This document shows, one piece after another, positions 22,695 through 33,980 of a stretch of 64,000 nucleotides of DNA (the stretch's first letter is position 1; the number at the start of each line of letters is the position of its first letter). Source of the DNA: Phialophora verrucosa (Eukaryota > Ascomycota > Eurotiomycetes > Chaetothyriales > Herpotrichiellaceae); NCBI GenBank assembly GCA_002099365.1, contig MSED01000006.1:372001-436000 (forward strand), written 5' to 3'. A program made the translations under genes and the position numbers. The notes below the pieces were generated by a model that was not told where the DNA came from, did no database searches, and saw only the letters and a list, made by a program, of their open reading frames with translations.

Positions 22695-24343
22695 TCAAAG
22701 AGGCCGTTCTCTCTTGGTGACTCTCATCCACATATCGCTAACGATGAAGACACCTGCACTAAAGGATTTCCATGGTTGCTGAGGATTGACAATGGCGAAT
22801 TCGAATTTGCGAAGTAGCTGCAAAGACGTGAAACATCAGCCATAGCACCGGACTGGATGCAGATTGACCCTCCACTTACCTGAACAAACACCTTGTTGAG
22901 TTCGATCGCCGCAACGCTCTTTCCGAGGCACGACGACCTGCCGTAGCCAAAGATCCCCTCAACGTCGAGCTCCTTGCGCTTGATCTCCTCTGGCGTTCCT
23001 TCCAGAAATCGTTCCGGCCGGAACACTCTCGCATCAGGGCCCCATAAGCCTGGGTCGAGGAAAACTCCCCAGGCAGAGGATCCGATCCTGGTCCCAGCTG
23101 GCACATAGTACCCGTTGAGCGTGTCGCCTCCAGGAGGGACGAACTTGGACTGGAGACCTGTCACCGGGGGGTGGATGCGCAAACCTTCCTTGATCACAGC
23201 CTGGAGATACGGCAGCTTGCGAGCTTCGGCATCCTGGATTGGATCCGAGATGTCTGCATTCTGAATCTCAGCCAGCAGCTTCGCAAGGACAGGCGGGTTT
23301 GTGAGGAGATGGAGCATCGTCGCACGGATGGCGCCTGCGGTGGTGTCACTGCCAGCTAGGATCTGCACCATGACTTCCGTCTCAGCATCTTCTCGACTAA
23401 GATCATGTCGAAGGAACGACCCTAGCATGTCCATCCGTGGTTTTGCGTCTGGTTGGAATCGCTCTTGGACTACCTCTCTTGCTGCTCCCATGATCCTACC
23501 CAGTCCATACGAATCCGTATCCTTTGGCATCAGGAACTTCATCAGTGGTGACTGAAACAGAGTCGAGAGCCACGGGAAGGCCGCACAGAGGATCATGGCC
23601 GGGATTGTGTTTTCTGTTGTCTCTATGTACTTGAACACGTCCTCGTCCTTCTCCAAGAATCCAAAAGCCCCACCAAATGCAACGGCGGCGATGATGTCCA
23701 GGGTCAGGTACTGTGCTTTCCGGGCGAAGTCGATCGGCTTGAACTCTTCCATAGTGGAGATGTACTTTCGTTCGATGAGGTCTACCAGTTTCGCAATGCA
23801 GTCGTCGATGCCCTGTTCAAGGGTGGGATTTTCCTTGCCGGCGTACTAGGAAGGGTGTCAGTATCGCACCCGAGAGTGGGGGTGAGCTCAAATACCCCAG
23901 CGGCCATCTTATTGCGAAGCATGGCATGTCTCTCCTCGTTCCTCTCAGACAGGATATTTTCGCGGTCGACACGAAGGGCATTGTACCAGTCGGACCTACG
24001 GTACGGAGATCTTGGTGCACCCATTCGCTTCAAAATTTCAGGGTCGCTTGTGACCAGGTCGTTGGGTCCGATACGAACAAGTGAGCCTGAACGCTGCGGG
24101 TCAGCCAGGCCGGTCTTGACGGAAGGACAAGCTAAGGATGCACATACCGTGCTTGAAGCATTGTTCCGCCGACTCGAGATACAGGGTGCCATTCCACGTA
24201 TGTTTGAAGAGCCACCATTTCGAGAAGCCTGCGCTGAATGGACCTGGGATATGTCGCAAGCGATACCAGCCATAAATGGTGTCGTAGGCCAGGTAAGCCA
24301 ACGCCAGGGCGAGTATGATCCCGAGATAGGCGAGGATGAACAT
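22695..24343 (-). CDS. Cytochrome P450 monooxygenase
   Basis: ER-anchored haem monooxygenase. Four exons, complement(22695-22817, 22880-23845, 23896-24086, 24148-24343), give 491 aa. The N-terminal anchor is MFILAYLGIILALALAYLAY, followed by the hinge RLRHIPGPF. The I-helix oxygen-activation motif is AGSDTTAG, the K-helix ExxR is KEGLRIHPP, the PERF-type motif is FRPERFLEG, and the haem-binding loop is FGYGRSSCLG. All key residues are present, so it should be active. The general pattern (GYYVPAGTRIG, short E-x-x-R spacing) is that of fungal CYP65-like or pisatin-demethylase-like P450s. The substrate is unknown. The LaeA-like methyltransferase lies 0.8 kb upstream on the same strand. Confidence 0.93.
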
Positions 24344-25141
24344 GTTTGTTGGTGGGAGTACAAGAGGCAAATGTGATTGACTCTTGTGTTCACCGCCGGG
24401 GAGTTTCAGATCTGATCTCGCATGGTACGTATTCCTTGTGCTTTGCGATGGGCAACACACCGTCCTGCGGAATGCTCACTGAGAGCAGGACGAGATAGGG
24501 AAAGAATGACAACCGGATCTGGGGTAATGTCACACAGCAGGTGTCAAAACGCACCTCTCAAATGGGTGTGCTGCAGCAGTCTCGTTTGTGGGGTGATGGA
24601 CAAGTGAAATGCCATTGGCTGCGGCACGTGGAATTCTTCAGCAGCTATCCGCGATTCTTCACCATCGCCGCGACGGAGTGACAGGGGGCAGCGGGAGCTT
24701 GACAGGGTTCTGCATGGATCGTGATCCGATCCTTGTGCCCCGCTCGTCATCCGCTGGGCCTCATTTGAAAATCTTCACTGCCGCCTGCATGCGACTACCG
24801 GCACTAAGCTGCTAGCTTGTCGGGGATATCGACCTGCTCAGAAAGGAGCCCTCCTCGCTTGCAGGTGGGTGAAGTGACAACACAAGCTAAGAAGCTAAAG
24901 AAGAAACGGTGAAAGCGTGGTTTTCATCAACCGGTTCACTTGTCGCTTCAAAAGCCCGGCAGATCGCCTTTGAGACCGCAGACGGCCCTTCCACTTTGGC
25001 GATCACCCGTTCACAGCAGGATGTGACCTGGACGTGTGCATGTGCATGTCATGCAGGACCAGGCTTCTTCCCACAAATGCTGTATCTGTTGTCTCACTCA
25101 TCAGTCGCACCCTCTCACAGGAATGAAACATTCCGGCGTGC
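24344..25141. other. Intergenic between P450 and methyltransferase
   Basis: About 0.8 kb, with no recognised gene. It presumably holds the P450 promoter. Short open frames on both strands have no family features. Confidence 0.4.
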
Positions 25142-26681
25142 TCACATTGGCCAGTATGCATGATAGGCCGTGTTCTTCATGTCTCTGCGAACGTCGATCA
25201 GAAATATCTCGAGTTCATCCGGAGACCAGGATAAGCCTCGTGTGAAGAGCGCAAGGCTGATGCCCGACAAAGAAGCGGTAAAGTCATGGAAAGTCCAAAC
25301 CCCTGTGGTTCCTTCGTGAGCAGCTTGACAGGCGATCCATAAGAGGGCCATACCGATCTTTTTCAGCCTCGAATCCCGTGGCCACTGGTTCATTGGCCAG
25401 CAGTAGGCTCTCTTCTGGACGTCGACAAAACCCGTCTCAATCATGAGCTCCCTCACTGAGTCGACGCTATCGAGCGGACATCCCAGGTTGATACTTGCCT
25501 CAAGCATATATCCGGCCCATCTGCGGAACGCGGAATCTTGAGGGAGAGACCCGTCGTCGCAGCGCAGACGGAAGGATATGTCCTGAACTTCGAGTGCACC
25601 GCCTGGTGCTAAATTACTGTTTGAGTTATGAGCGCGACCACATTCTGGTTAACAAGGGAAGCCCTTACTCAAAGCATTCTTGGATGTACTGTCGCCAATT
25701 CGCAATTGCTCCGGTCATGAATCGGCTGAATATGAAGTCGAATTGAAAACTAAACAACCAGGGCTGTCCCACGTCCATAACCTCAAATCTCACGTTCGGA
25801 GGGACACTGCCAGCTTGGTCAACAGAAGCCTGCGAGAAGTTCGATGAGGCTTACAAAACCGGTTGCACGGGACTGACATCCACCCCGAGCACCTTTGAAC
25901 AGTCAGCTGTCATTCCTCGGCGAGTCGGAGACGAGGTTGCTTCACTATTGACTCCGGATGGGCATCACCTTGACAAAGCGTCAGTGGCTTGTCAAACCCT
26001 TCCGAATTCGTTTAGATATCGCTCACCGTATTCTATTGCCCAGATTCCTGTTCCAGTACCTATGTCCAGCACGTTATGGAGGTCTTTCTTCTCCTCGGGC
26101 TCGTAAGTTGTCAGTCTGTCTCCAAAGGTCATCTTGAGCAAATGGTGCTGAAGATCTGGCAGCCCATGCCTGTCAGCTTTGGCGAAGGCATCTGCCCAAA
26201 CATGTTCATACCGAGACGATCTAATTCCATCTGCCGGCGATCGATGTCAGTCCAAAGCTGCCTGGCATATTTATTCCCTGTGTCATACCTCATCATTAGG
26301 AAGTACATAGGCTGACGAGTATGGCTAGTCAGTTCCCGATAAGTCTGGAACGTCTTGGGAGCGACTTACTCCGCTCGCCATAGCCATTGTACGTTCTTCC
26401 GTGTTCTTGGATGTAGTCGAAAACGCTTGATGCCAACGACGATGTCGACAAGACATCATCTCCCTGAAGCGCCGGTGTGCAATCAGCCACGTGGTCAATG
26501 CCGGGTGCTTGAGAAGTTCCTCACGTCTCCAAGTGCCGAATCGATCTCATCGTCGGCTGGTCCTGGATCGACCTGAACGAAATGTCACATATCAGTTCCC
26601 AACAGGGTACGGCTCAATGAAACCCACAGGCTGAGGTTCTGGATTCGGGAGAGTTTCTTGATTCTCCGCAGACTGAGACAT
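25142..26681 (-). CDS. LaeA-like SAM-dependent methyltransferase, ten exons
   Basis: Class I methyltransferase of the large fungal LaeA/TAM-type family. Ten exons, complement(25142-25616, 25669-25806, 25855-25892, 25946-25968, 26027-26155, 26212-26230, 26289-26311, 26370-26463, 26525-26572, 26628-26681), total 1,041 nt (346 aa). Exons 4, 5 and 7 are only 23, 19 and 23 nt, yet the joined product matches the family throughout: FDYIQEHGRTYNGYGER, YVLPNDEMELDRLDLQHHLL, motif I VLDIGTGTGIWAIEYGD, LGVDVSPVQPVFVPPNVRFE, and post-motif LAPGGALEVQD. The N-terminus MSQSAENQETLPNPEPQP is acidic and disordered. Members either methylate small molecules or influence secondary-metabolite gene expression; which applies here is unknown. 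Confidence 0.88.
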
Positions 26682-28157
26682 GGGATATGGGTCTAGAGGG
26701 CGTCAACACCTTCGAGTTCATGAACGATCCTTTTGTAAGCTAAAATGTGCAGGAAAGTCTCATGGACATCACGGTCATTCGCTCCGTGATATCTTCCGGA
26801 ATGGCTGAAGTGTTGAATACGAGACTTGGTAAACGGTGGTGCAGTGGCGCCGCACTCGTCATGCAGCGAGCCTACCATTAGGGGCTTTGTGTTCCCTGTG
26901 ATACGCAAGGTGCTTGCTGCAAATATGGCCGCTTCTGGCTGCGTGCGTTGTATCACCCACCCCCACCCACGGCATTGCATGGGGTAGGCAGCTCTCATTC
27001 GGTGTCTCATCCGAGTGCCACGCTCGAGCCGGCTCTAGATGTCAGAGATGCAGGGTAATTCGAGGGCAAGGCGTGACAGACGTCCACGCGTTACCCGTAA
27101 ACGACGGCACGACAATCTGATTGAGTTTGGTCGCGAACTGCCGGTTGACTGAAACCCTTCCGCCTCGCGTCGGACCGATTTAGAGCAAAACTCTGTTACA
27201 CCCGAATGACCTTTATCCTTAAAACTAATTGGAAGTTATCTAGGCGGGGATTCGACTTGCTCGATGAGAACCAGGGAATATGGATACATTGCATAATTGC
27301 CTTATTGGGATTGACCCTGGAACCATTATCCTGTCGTATCGAAGAGCTTTTTAGAAACTCTCCGTGGAAAAACTCTCCGTGAAATAGCTCTGATGGACAA
27401 AAGCTACTGAACTCAGTGCTGTCTAGTAGCTTTCTAGACGGACCAGCAGGCAAGGATAATAAGCGAACGGGTGGTGCCAGATTAAAATCAGGGCTTGTAT
27501 CTCAATGAGAGCGGTCGCCTTATGTAAGGTGGCAGGCACACCGCACCGCGGCCGCAATTTCAATCTTCCCTGGTTTAACGTTGAGTTGACAGGTGCGATT
27601 CCCAGGCAGCTAGTTCTTGACATGCGAGACGAGCCATCGAAGCGAAGGATTGTCTTGATGCCATGACCAATTTGATTACAAGCCTTCGACAGCAATGGAC
27701 CCCGAAGCGGTCACCAGACATCTCCATCTCCATCTCCGGGGGACACAGTTGGTCCAAGGGTCTGCTATTTTCGGCATGGTGGCTTGTCGTGACGAGTGAT
27801 GTGATTGTGGGACAGCACGCCGCCAAGAAGCCATGCCAAAGCACAAGGGGAAAGCTTTATGAGCTCACGCAAAGAGCTGTACATACGCAGCCCCAGCCTG
27901 GTTTGATTCGCGAATAATCACAGTACCTGAGCTGCGCGATGGCCTCCACACTGTTTCTCCGGTAAGCGATTGATGAAAGCCCTTTCTCGACTCATATAAC
28001 CACTGCTGAGACGACTTCATCACATGTATCTCTGCAGACTATCAACAAGCTCGTCCTTCAGGGCATGGCCTTCTTCCACGCTTCACAGCGTCTGGGGAAG
28101 TCCGCCAGTCCCGGCGATATCAAGCCAGACGACTCAGCACCGCTGTTGAAGCTCTCC
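26682..28157. other. Intergenic, 1.5 kb
   Basis: No gene recognised. It contains a small imperfect duplication near 27353-27380 (two copies of aactctccgtg) and a locally lower GC content around 27190-27700. It lies upstream of the methyltransferase and downstream of the SnoaL-like gene. Confidence 0.35.
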
Positions 28158-28679
28158 CTATAGATTGAAATTCTTCCCCGGTTCGACTTCATAAGTCTTC
28201 TGGCCCAACTTCTCAAACTTGGCACCTGTGCCCAACTGTCGACTCATCAGCCCACTGAGCTGATATCAACCGGGTAATAATGGGTAACTCACAGTATCTT
28301 CCATGAAGAGCATATACACCATCTGTCCACCTTGGACCTTGCAGTGAATACTAAAGGGCGAGGTGTACGCCTTGTTCAACGCTCGAGAACGGTAGGTGAA
28401 CCGGCCGAACACGGCGACATCCGGGCCCTCACCGAAGAGTGCTTCGACTGTGAAACCCTCATTTGCCCAGATCTTGTCTACGTTGGCGACCGTTGAGATG
28501 ACCGCTTGAGGGCCTCCATTTGCATGTACGCCGGCGTGGGCCATTATATGGTGCAAAGGGGGGTTGGAGTAGCATATTGAGATGTATGTGGCGTCTGCGG
28601 CGACGAGTTCTTGTATAACAGATGCGTTTGAAGTGTTTTCAAGAAGACGCGCGACAATGTCTTTTGGTTCAGAGGACAT
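28158..28679 (-). CDS. SnoaL-like / NTF2-fold protein
   Basis: Small cone-barrel protein of 154 aa from two exons, complement(28158-28235, 28293-28679). The intron has a GTGAGT donor, a GCTGATG branch region and a CGACAG acceptor. The start MSSEPKDIVARLLE begins the first helix. VIQELVAADATYIS, a GGPQAVISTVANVDKIW stretch and VAVFGRFTYRS are typical of SnoaL-like proteins annotated as 'nuclear transport factor 2 family', and the C-terminal strand carries MLFMEDTLGTGAKFEKLG. The fold is used both by ketosteroid-isomerase/SnoaL-type cyclases and by non-catalytic proteins, so the role cannot be assigned. It lies in the accessory block with the P450 and methyltransferase. Confidence 0.75.
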
Positions 28680-29204
28680 GTTGTCCAGAACGGAGTGCAG
28701 GCCACCAGGATTGGGAATTAGGGCTGGCAAAGTGCGAGATTTGGGTTGATGGGGATGGCAGAGTGATGAGACAGCCCCTTTACATATGGTCATGGTCCGC
28801 CACTCTACCATGGTCGGTAGCAGACCCTGGCACATGAGGGTGCGTTCAATGCCAGTCTTATCGCCGAGAATAACCAAGCTCTATCTCCAGCCGAAGCCCT
28901 CACCTTAGGGTAAGCCTTCATTAATCACACTAAAGCGCGCTCTGCATGGTAGATTGATCGGCAGGTGCTATTCAAGCAGTCTCCACAGTCCTCATAACTA
29001 CATGCCTCCAACCGAGCTAGTACTCGAGAAAGACAAAGACGGCTCGCAGTCCTCGAGGTTGTTGCCCGCTACCTCCTACTTGTCGTACTCCGCGCTGTCT
29101 CCGTAAGTCGCTGGCTCCGAGCGCCTCAAGGTAGAGCGACCTTTTGCATCCGCTATCACCAACGTCAGCAGCACCTTCAAGTAGCAAAGTCATGGCTCAA
29201 CCCC
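28680..29204. other. Intergenic between SnoaL-like and DoxX-like genes
   Basis: About 0.5 kb with no gene recognised. It should contain the SnoaL-like gene's promoter and the DoxX-like gene's 3' UTR. An in-frame upstream extension of the SnoaL-like ORF exists but does not resemble the family. Confidence 0.35.
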
Positions 29205-29606
29205 CTAACTCGAATCTTCCGCATCCCTAGTTGCGGCCGTCGGGCTCCAAGCCTCGGTTGCACTCTCAGCGAGCACCAGGAAACCGCCCGCCATGGCCAT
29301 GTTCTTGAGAAACATGATCATTTGCGTCTGGTCCTGGAGGTCTCTGTGGAAAATCGACGCAGTAAGGAGACACCATGCCGAGAGGATGGCTGATACTGGA
29401 GTTGTGAAGGTGCCGCTCAACACCATGGTCCCACCGGTGATTTCGAGGGCGGCGGCGGGCCAGATCAAAACCCCGGGAACGCCATATGCTTCCATGTATT
29501 GCTGTGTTTGTACCACTGAGGTGAGCTTGGAGACCCCGGATAAGATGAAGAGGAGTGACATCAAGAAGCATGCTGGCGCACGAAAGCGACGCTGGGGAAA
29601 GTTCAT
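29205..29606 (-). CDS. DoxX-like small membrane protein
   Basis: Intron-free, 133 aa from MNFPQRRFRAP. It has four predicted membrane segments: ACFLMSLLFILSGVSKL, VLIWPAAALEITGGTMVL, AILSAWCLLTASIFH, and MFLKNMAMAGGFLVLA. The order FILSGVSKLTS ... QQYMEAYGVPG ... ALEITGG ... DQTQMIMFLKN is the DoxX signature arrangement. DoxX-family proteins are linked to thiol and oxidative-stress handling or oxidoreductase partners in bacteria; the fungal role is undefined. It is divergent from the SnoaL-like gene at 30456, across 0.85 kb. Confidence 0.85.
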   Translation of the reverse strand: MNFPQRRFRAPACFLMSLLFILSGVSKLTSVVQTQQYMEAYGVPGVLIWPAAALEITGGTMVLSGTFTTPVSAILSAWCLLTASIFHRDLQDQTQMIMFLKNMAMAGGFLVLAESATEAWSPTAATRDAEDSS

Positions 29607-30455
29607 ATTGGTTAGGCGATGTCCACGGAATATGGACAGAGCAAGATACCACGATGCGAATGGTGCTTTATAAACCATTATCCGTGGCCCAGCCCAATGA
29701 GACCTTCCCCTAAAGGTGTCGCAATGGCTCCCTTCGTCCAAGTCACCTAGCGCCTAGTCGTTGTCGCAGTCTTGGATCACAGTCATCGCTCATGATATGC
29801 TCCTGCATGTCTCGTAATTCAAGGCCACCAGGGTGACCAAGCCTTGCATGATTTAGCTCGATCGAGCGAGGATAATGGCGGCCATTGAGATTTCGTCGTG
29901 AAGATGTCTGCTATCTTCTGTTGGCCCGATTGCAGAACTCTCGCCTGTATTGCCCACAAAGCGGAAGGGCATAAGGTCCACCGCTCGGGTTCGGACCCCG
30001 TCAGCCAGTCCCGACAAGGCTGAACCCTGAAGACGCTTCCGTATTCGGCAGGTTGAAGTTAGAGGGTGGTCGAAAACAAGATGGTTCAACACTCTCAGTA
30101 GGAGGTGAATAAGCGCATAGTGAGAGTCGATGCTGTCACCGACGTGAACTAGACACCAAAGACCGGCCGAAGAGCCCTCACTGCAAATCACACGTGGCCG
30201 ATCCGCGGCTCAGGAGCAGAAGCGCAACTGACTAGCAGTCCCAAGCATGAAAAGCAACGTGCCGGGGTTGCAATCTGAGAAGCGGAGCTCTCGTGGGATC
30301 CTCCCATCGTCGAAAGGGCAACATATAACCCCTAGTGAAGCTAGTGGCCAGCTGAGTCGATCAATTGTCTTACACTCCACAGCGTTCCCAGTCACAGTCA
30401 CAAAGCCGAGCACCTGCAACGAGAGTACATTTGGTCGCAACCGTCTTCCGCCAAC
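29607..30455. promoter_or_regulatory. Divergent promoter region, DoxX-like / SnoaL-like
   Basis: 0.85 kb between two divergently transcribed small genes. No ORF here is convincing. A shared regulatory region is possible but no operator was recognised. Confidence 0.35.
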
Positions 30456-30926
30456 ATGTCATCCACACAAGGTACGGCCAACTTAGCGAGCAACATAACG
30501 CACGTGCCGACAACGAGCTAATCGATTGATGTTTGAGCAGACTCCAGCTCCAAGGAAATCGCGGACCTCCTTCAATCGTACCGGAATGCGCTTGTCAAGT
30601 CCTCCGCCAGCGACGTGATCGAGCTTTACGCACCGGATGCCTTGCTCATGGCTCAAGGGTTTCCTATAGTCAGCTCTGCGGTGGACATCCTCACCTGGTA
30701 CGAGAACTGCTTCACAGTCATTACCCTTGACGTCGTCTTCGAGGTCGAAGAGATCGTGGTTGTCTCGGGCGAGTTCGCGTTCGCCACCACGACCAGCGCC
30801 GGTACTCAGAAAGACAATGCCTCGGGCAAAGTGACGAATGAGGGAAACCATGAACTGTTCGTCATTCAGAAAGTCGGTGGATCCTGGAAGATTGCTCGAT
30901 ACTGCTTTTCGACCACAAAGGCCTGA
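30456..30926 (+). CDS. SnoaL-like (DUF4440-type) NTF2-fold protein
   Basis: 133 aa from two exons (30456-30471 and 30541-30926). The first exon encodes only MSSTQ plus one base. The protein shows the helix EIADLLQSYRNALVKSSASD, then DVIELYAPDALLMAQGFP, a TWYENCF loop, strand EEIVVVSGEFAFATTTSAGT, and a terminal strand LFVIQKVGGSWKIARYCF. These are the hallmarks of DUF4440/SnoaL-like ketosteroid-isomerase-fold proteins. No catalytic function can be inferred. It is distinct in sequence from the SnoaL-like protein at 28.2 kb. Confidence 0.85.
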
Positions 30927-31502
30927 AGTGAGAACAGCGTTTTTCAGTTAGAGATGGCTGAGCTGTCTGCGCAAGGAGGAGCATTCTATTCCGTACGATC
31001 TCGGCGTCGACGTTGGCATTTTGATACGGAAATGTACGCTCAGGATTCCTGTAGTTTCCGTATCATGCGCCGTAACGCGTGCGACGTCATGGTTCATGGT
31101 TCAACGGTCGCGGAGTCGCAGTATCGATGAGTATTTCAATGCTCACGTCCCAGAAGAAGCCATTCGGAAAGCTGACGCGTCGTCGACGCGATTCCGTGCA
31201 GCTCGCCCACCTGATGAGACGGAGCTGACAGCGGCCTGGTTGGTCCAGCTGCAGATGCCCAGCAAGCTCCGGAACGCCGGCTGCGCCTCTGACCTCGTTT
31301 CAATTCCCTGTCATACATACATACTTGCTACCACTCGACGACAGCGTTGGGCGTTTGACACGTTTCTGTTTGCTCTGTATAAAATTGTCTCATCGCCTCC
31401 ATGTCGAATTTTGGGTAGCAGCATTGCATTTGGCCTGTATCTTCTTAGCCTCACTACATATCCCGGCGCTGACGCTTGCGCGGTGCTTTCCCCACTTCCA
31501 CC
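30927..31502. other. Intergenic / promoter of LCCL gene
   Basis: No gene recognised. An open frame runs into the LCCL gene's start region but in a different frame. Confidence 0.35.
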
Positions 31503-33575
31503 ATGGTTCGATATCGCGACGATGAGGAGGACCCCGCCGCAGAGACCCTCGACGCCGTAGACGACCTAGACAACGTACCTGGAAGCCCTGACCTGCATAT
31601 TCGGTCCACGCCGGACTCCCCTACCACGGGTGCGCTCCCAATCCCTCTATGGCTGCGGGAATCAGCCAGTTCGTTCAGATACAAATGGGTACCTCTCCCC
31701 ATTAGAAAAGCAGGAAGGGCGATTGCGACCTGGGTCAAGGGTCCCAAACCTCCGCGAGTCCTCCAGATCGAACCTATATTCCCCAAGATCCAGCAAGCAC
31801 CGATCAGGTTGCTCGACAGATATGCGCCGAAGAAGAAGCAGCGCTTCATCTTGCTGATGGCGCTCTACGTGTGCTGGTTTTGGACGTGGTTGCTGATGGT
31901 CAAGCATCACTCTACCGCTGGATTCATCAAGGGATATGGCAAGCCAACCAACTTGTGGTGCGGAGCCAGTTTCTGGAACGAGGGCAACGGATGTGGTCTT
32001 AATGGGAACATGTGTCGGCCCTTCTCGTCGGCGCATTTGACCTTCCGATGTCCCGCAAACTGCGAGGGCACACATCTGTTGGAGGAACACATGGTTGGAA
32101 ACATCTCCTTGAGATACCAAGGGTTGGTGGTCGGTGGACCGGATCCTCAAAACCCAGACTCAATGGCCGTCTATCGAGCAGACAGTTTCATCTGCCAGGC
32201 CGCAATCCATGCGGGTATCACCACCGAAGCCAACGGAGGCTGCGGAGTAGCGACTCTTGTCGGTTCTCATACGAACTTCCCCTCGAGCAAGGCCAATGGC
32301 ATCGAAAGCACGGCCTTCCCTGGGACATTCCCGCGATCGTTCACCTTTCAGCACCTCTCCTCGACGCAAGCGCAATGCCCCAAGGATTCGCGATGGCCCC
32401 TCTTTGTGGTCACGGCCATTGCACTGGTGGTCCTGTCCATCTTCACCACCTCGCCGGCGGTGTTCTTCTTCAGCACATTCGTCATCATGTTTCTCCACGT
32501 CGGCCTCGTCTCCGACCCGCCGAATACTGCCAACGTCTACGAAGCGATCAGCAAGCTGGTCGAGCGGATTCTCCCCGCGTCCTTTATCGCCATCATTCTC
32601 TACCGCGTCGCGGCTGTGCCGCTGTTGACGGGTGTGACGGCCCAAATCGAGAAAACAGTCCTGTACCTCGGCTTTTGCTTCATAGGCGCCCTGAACAACT
32701 ACACCTTTGCACCGCTGATCCCCATCGAAAGGTTGACGCCGCGCGACCTAGCTCAACCGGGCGCCACTTTCGCCCTCGCCGTCATCGTGACGGTGATCCT
32801 CGCGATCGTAATCTCACAGATCCACTTCATCCGCATCTCCGGCAATATGCCGAGATACCTGGCCATCTACGGCGCCATGGTTCTCGCGCTCGGCATCATG
32901 CTCGCTCTGCCGAACCTCCGCCTCCGTATCCACCACTACATCCTCGCCATGCTGTTTATGCCGGGCACCTTCACCCAGATCCGGCCGTGTCTCGCGTACC
33001 AGGGCCTGCTGCTGGGCCTCTTCGTCAACGGCATTGCGCGCTGGGGGTTCGCGTCCATCATCCAGACGCCTGCAGCGCTGGGCGAGGCCAACGGAGGCGG
33101 AAGCGACGGCTCACCCGGGTCTTGGTGGGGTGCCACTTCTCCCAACGTGACCGCCGTGGTTGCTCCGGACATCTCCAACATCACGTTCCATTGGGGTCCG
33201 CTGCCGCGCGATTCGGGCGTCGACGGCGTCAGCATCCTGATCAACGATGTGGAGAGATGGAGGGGATACACGGACGAAGAACTATACTGGGACTCGGAGG
33301 GCGTGACGTTGAAGAGGAGGCACGAACGGGGCGACACCGCCGACAGTCTGGAGCCCGAGTTCTTCCGCTTCGCGTGGATGAGCGGCAGCCAGACGGGCCT
33401 GTATTCGAAGGTGGGACTGTGGGACGAGCATGGATTGTGGCGGTCGCCTGAGGAAGGGACGACGAGTGAACAGAGCGAGGTGAAGAATTGGGACGGCGAG
33501 TTTGACGATTTTGGGGAGGAAGAGGAGGGGGAGGAGAAGGAGACGCGTCCTGAAGAGATGGCCATTGAGCTGTAG
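31503..33575 (+). CDS. LCCL-domain multi-pass membrane protein
   Basis: Intron-free, 690 aa starting MVRYRDDEEDPA. A cytosolic acidic N-terminus (about residues 1-110) is followed by a membrane segment (FILLMALYVCWFWTWLLMV). Next is a lumenal or extracellular cysteine-rich LCCL domain (about residues 145-270) with NLWCGASFWNEGNGCGLNG, FRCPANC and the conserved YRADSFICQAAIHAG and GGCGVATLVG. About eight hydrophobic helices follow (LFVVTAIALVVLSIFTT through LLLGLFVNGIARWGFA), then a lumenal region with WWGATSPNVTAVV and an acidic cytosolic tail rich in Glu. This architecture is a conserved fungal family of unknown function. Because a large GC-rich exon is open in another frame, an antisense and an alternate-frame ORF also appear and should be ignored. 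Confidence 0.9.
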   Translation: MVRYRDDEEDPAAETLDAVDDLDNVPGSPDLHIRSTPDSPTTGALPIPLWLRESASSFRYKWVPLPIRKAGRAIATWVKGPKPPRVLQIEPIFPKIQQAPIRLLDRYAPKKKQRFILLMALYVCWFWTWLLMVKHHSTAGFIKGYGKPTNLWCGASFWNEGNGCGLNGNMCRPFSSAHLTFRCPANCEGTHLLEEHMVGNISLRYQGLVVGGPDPQNPDSMAVYRADSFICQAAIHAGITTEANGGCGVATLVGSHTNFPSSKANGIESTAFPGTFPRSFTFQHLSSTQAQCPKDSRWPLFVVTAIALVVLSIFTTSPAVFFFSTFVIMFLHVGLVSDPPNTANVYEAISKLVERILPASFIAIILYRVAAVPLLTGVTAQIEKTVLYLGFCFIGALNNYTFAPLIPIERLTPRDLAQPGATFALAVIVTVILAIVISQIHFIRISGNMPRYLAIYGAMVLALGIMLALPNLRLRIHHYILAMLFMPGTFTQIRPCLAYQGLLLGLFVNGIARWGFASIIQTPAALGEANGGGSDGSPGSWWGATSPNVTAVVAPDISNITFHWGPLPRDSGVDGVSILINDVERWRGYTDEELYWDSEGVTLKRRHERGDTADSLEPEFFRFAWMSGSQTGLYSKVGLWDEHGLWRSPEEGTTSEQSEVKNWDGEFDDFGEEEEGEEKETRPEEMAIEL

Positions 33576-33980
33576 AATCTCCTGTCCCTGGACCTAGTTT
33601 GGCCACGGCGCGCATGTCTTGATGATTGTATGTTTGATGAAGCGAGCGTTACGGAGTACACGAATTGGATATATACCTCTATACATACATATGATTTGTA
33701 CGCTTGTAGCAGTAAGAGAGAGATTGACATGCCTCGAGAGCCGGACTTCGGTTCCTCTAAGCTGGGAGATGAACGTGTGGACAGACACGCAGACACACAG
33801 ACAAGTTACGCTATTGGCCCACCTGTGGCCTCGACAAAACGGTACTCGGCACAGTGATACAGTATTAAAAAGGATAATAAGTATTTGGAAGTCTAGTCAG
33901 TAGTCCGTCACTTAGAAGAATCGGCCGGGATGTACGATTCTCGACTCTCTCTCCTCCCAGCCGGTCTGTCCATCATGGCG

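Noticed and set aside
26150..26230. Frame break in the methyltransferase 5' region
   Set aside because: Choosing the acceptor TGCCAG (56-nt intron) gives MELDRLDLQHHLL, matching the family, so no mutation is needed.
29980..30010. Second tRNA B-box-like sequence (gggttcggacccc)
   Set aside because: No cloverleaf could be drawn around it; likely chance.
32012..33451. 479-codon plus-strand ORF overlapping the LCCL gene in another frame
   Set aside because: Composition is dominated by His/Arg/Pro, typical of a shadow frame; the overlapping frame encodes a clear LCCL membrane protein.
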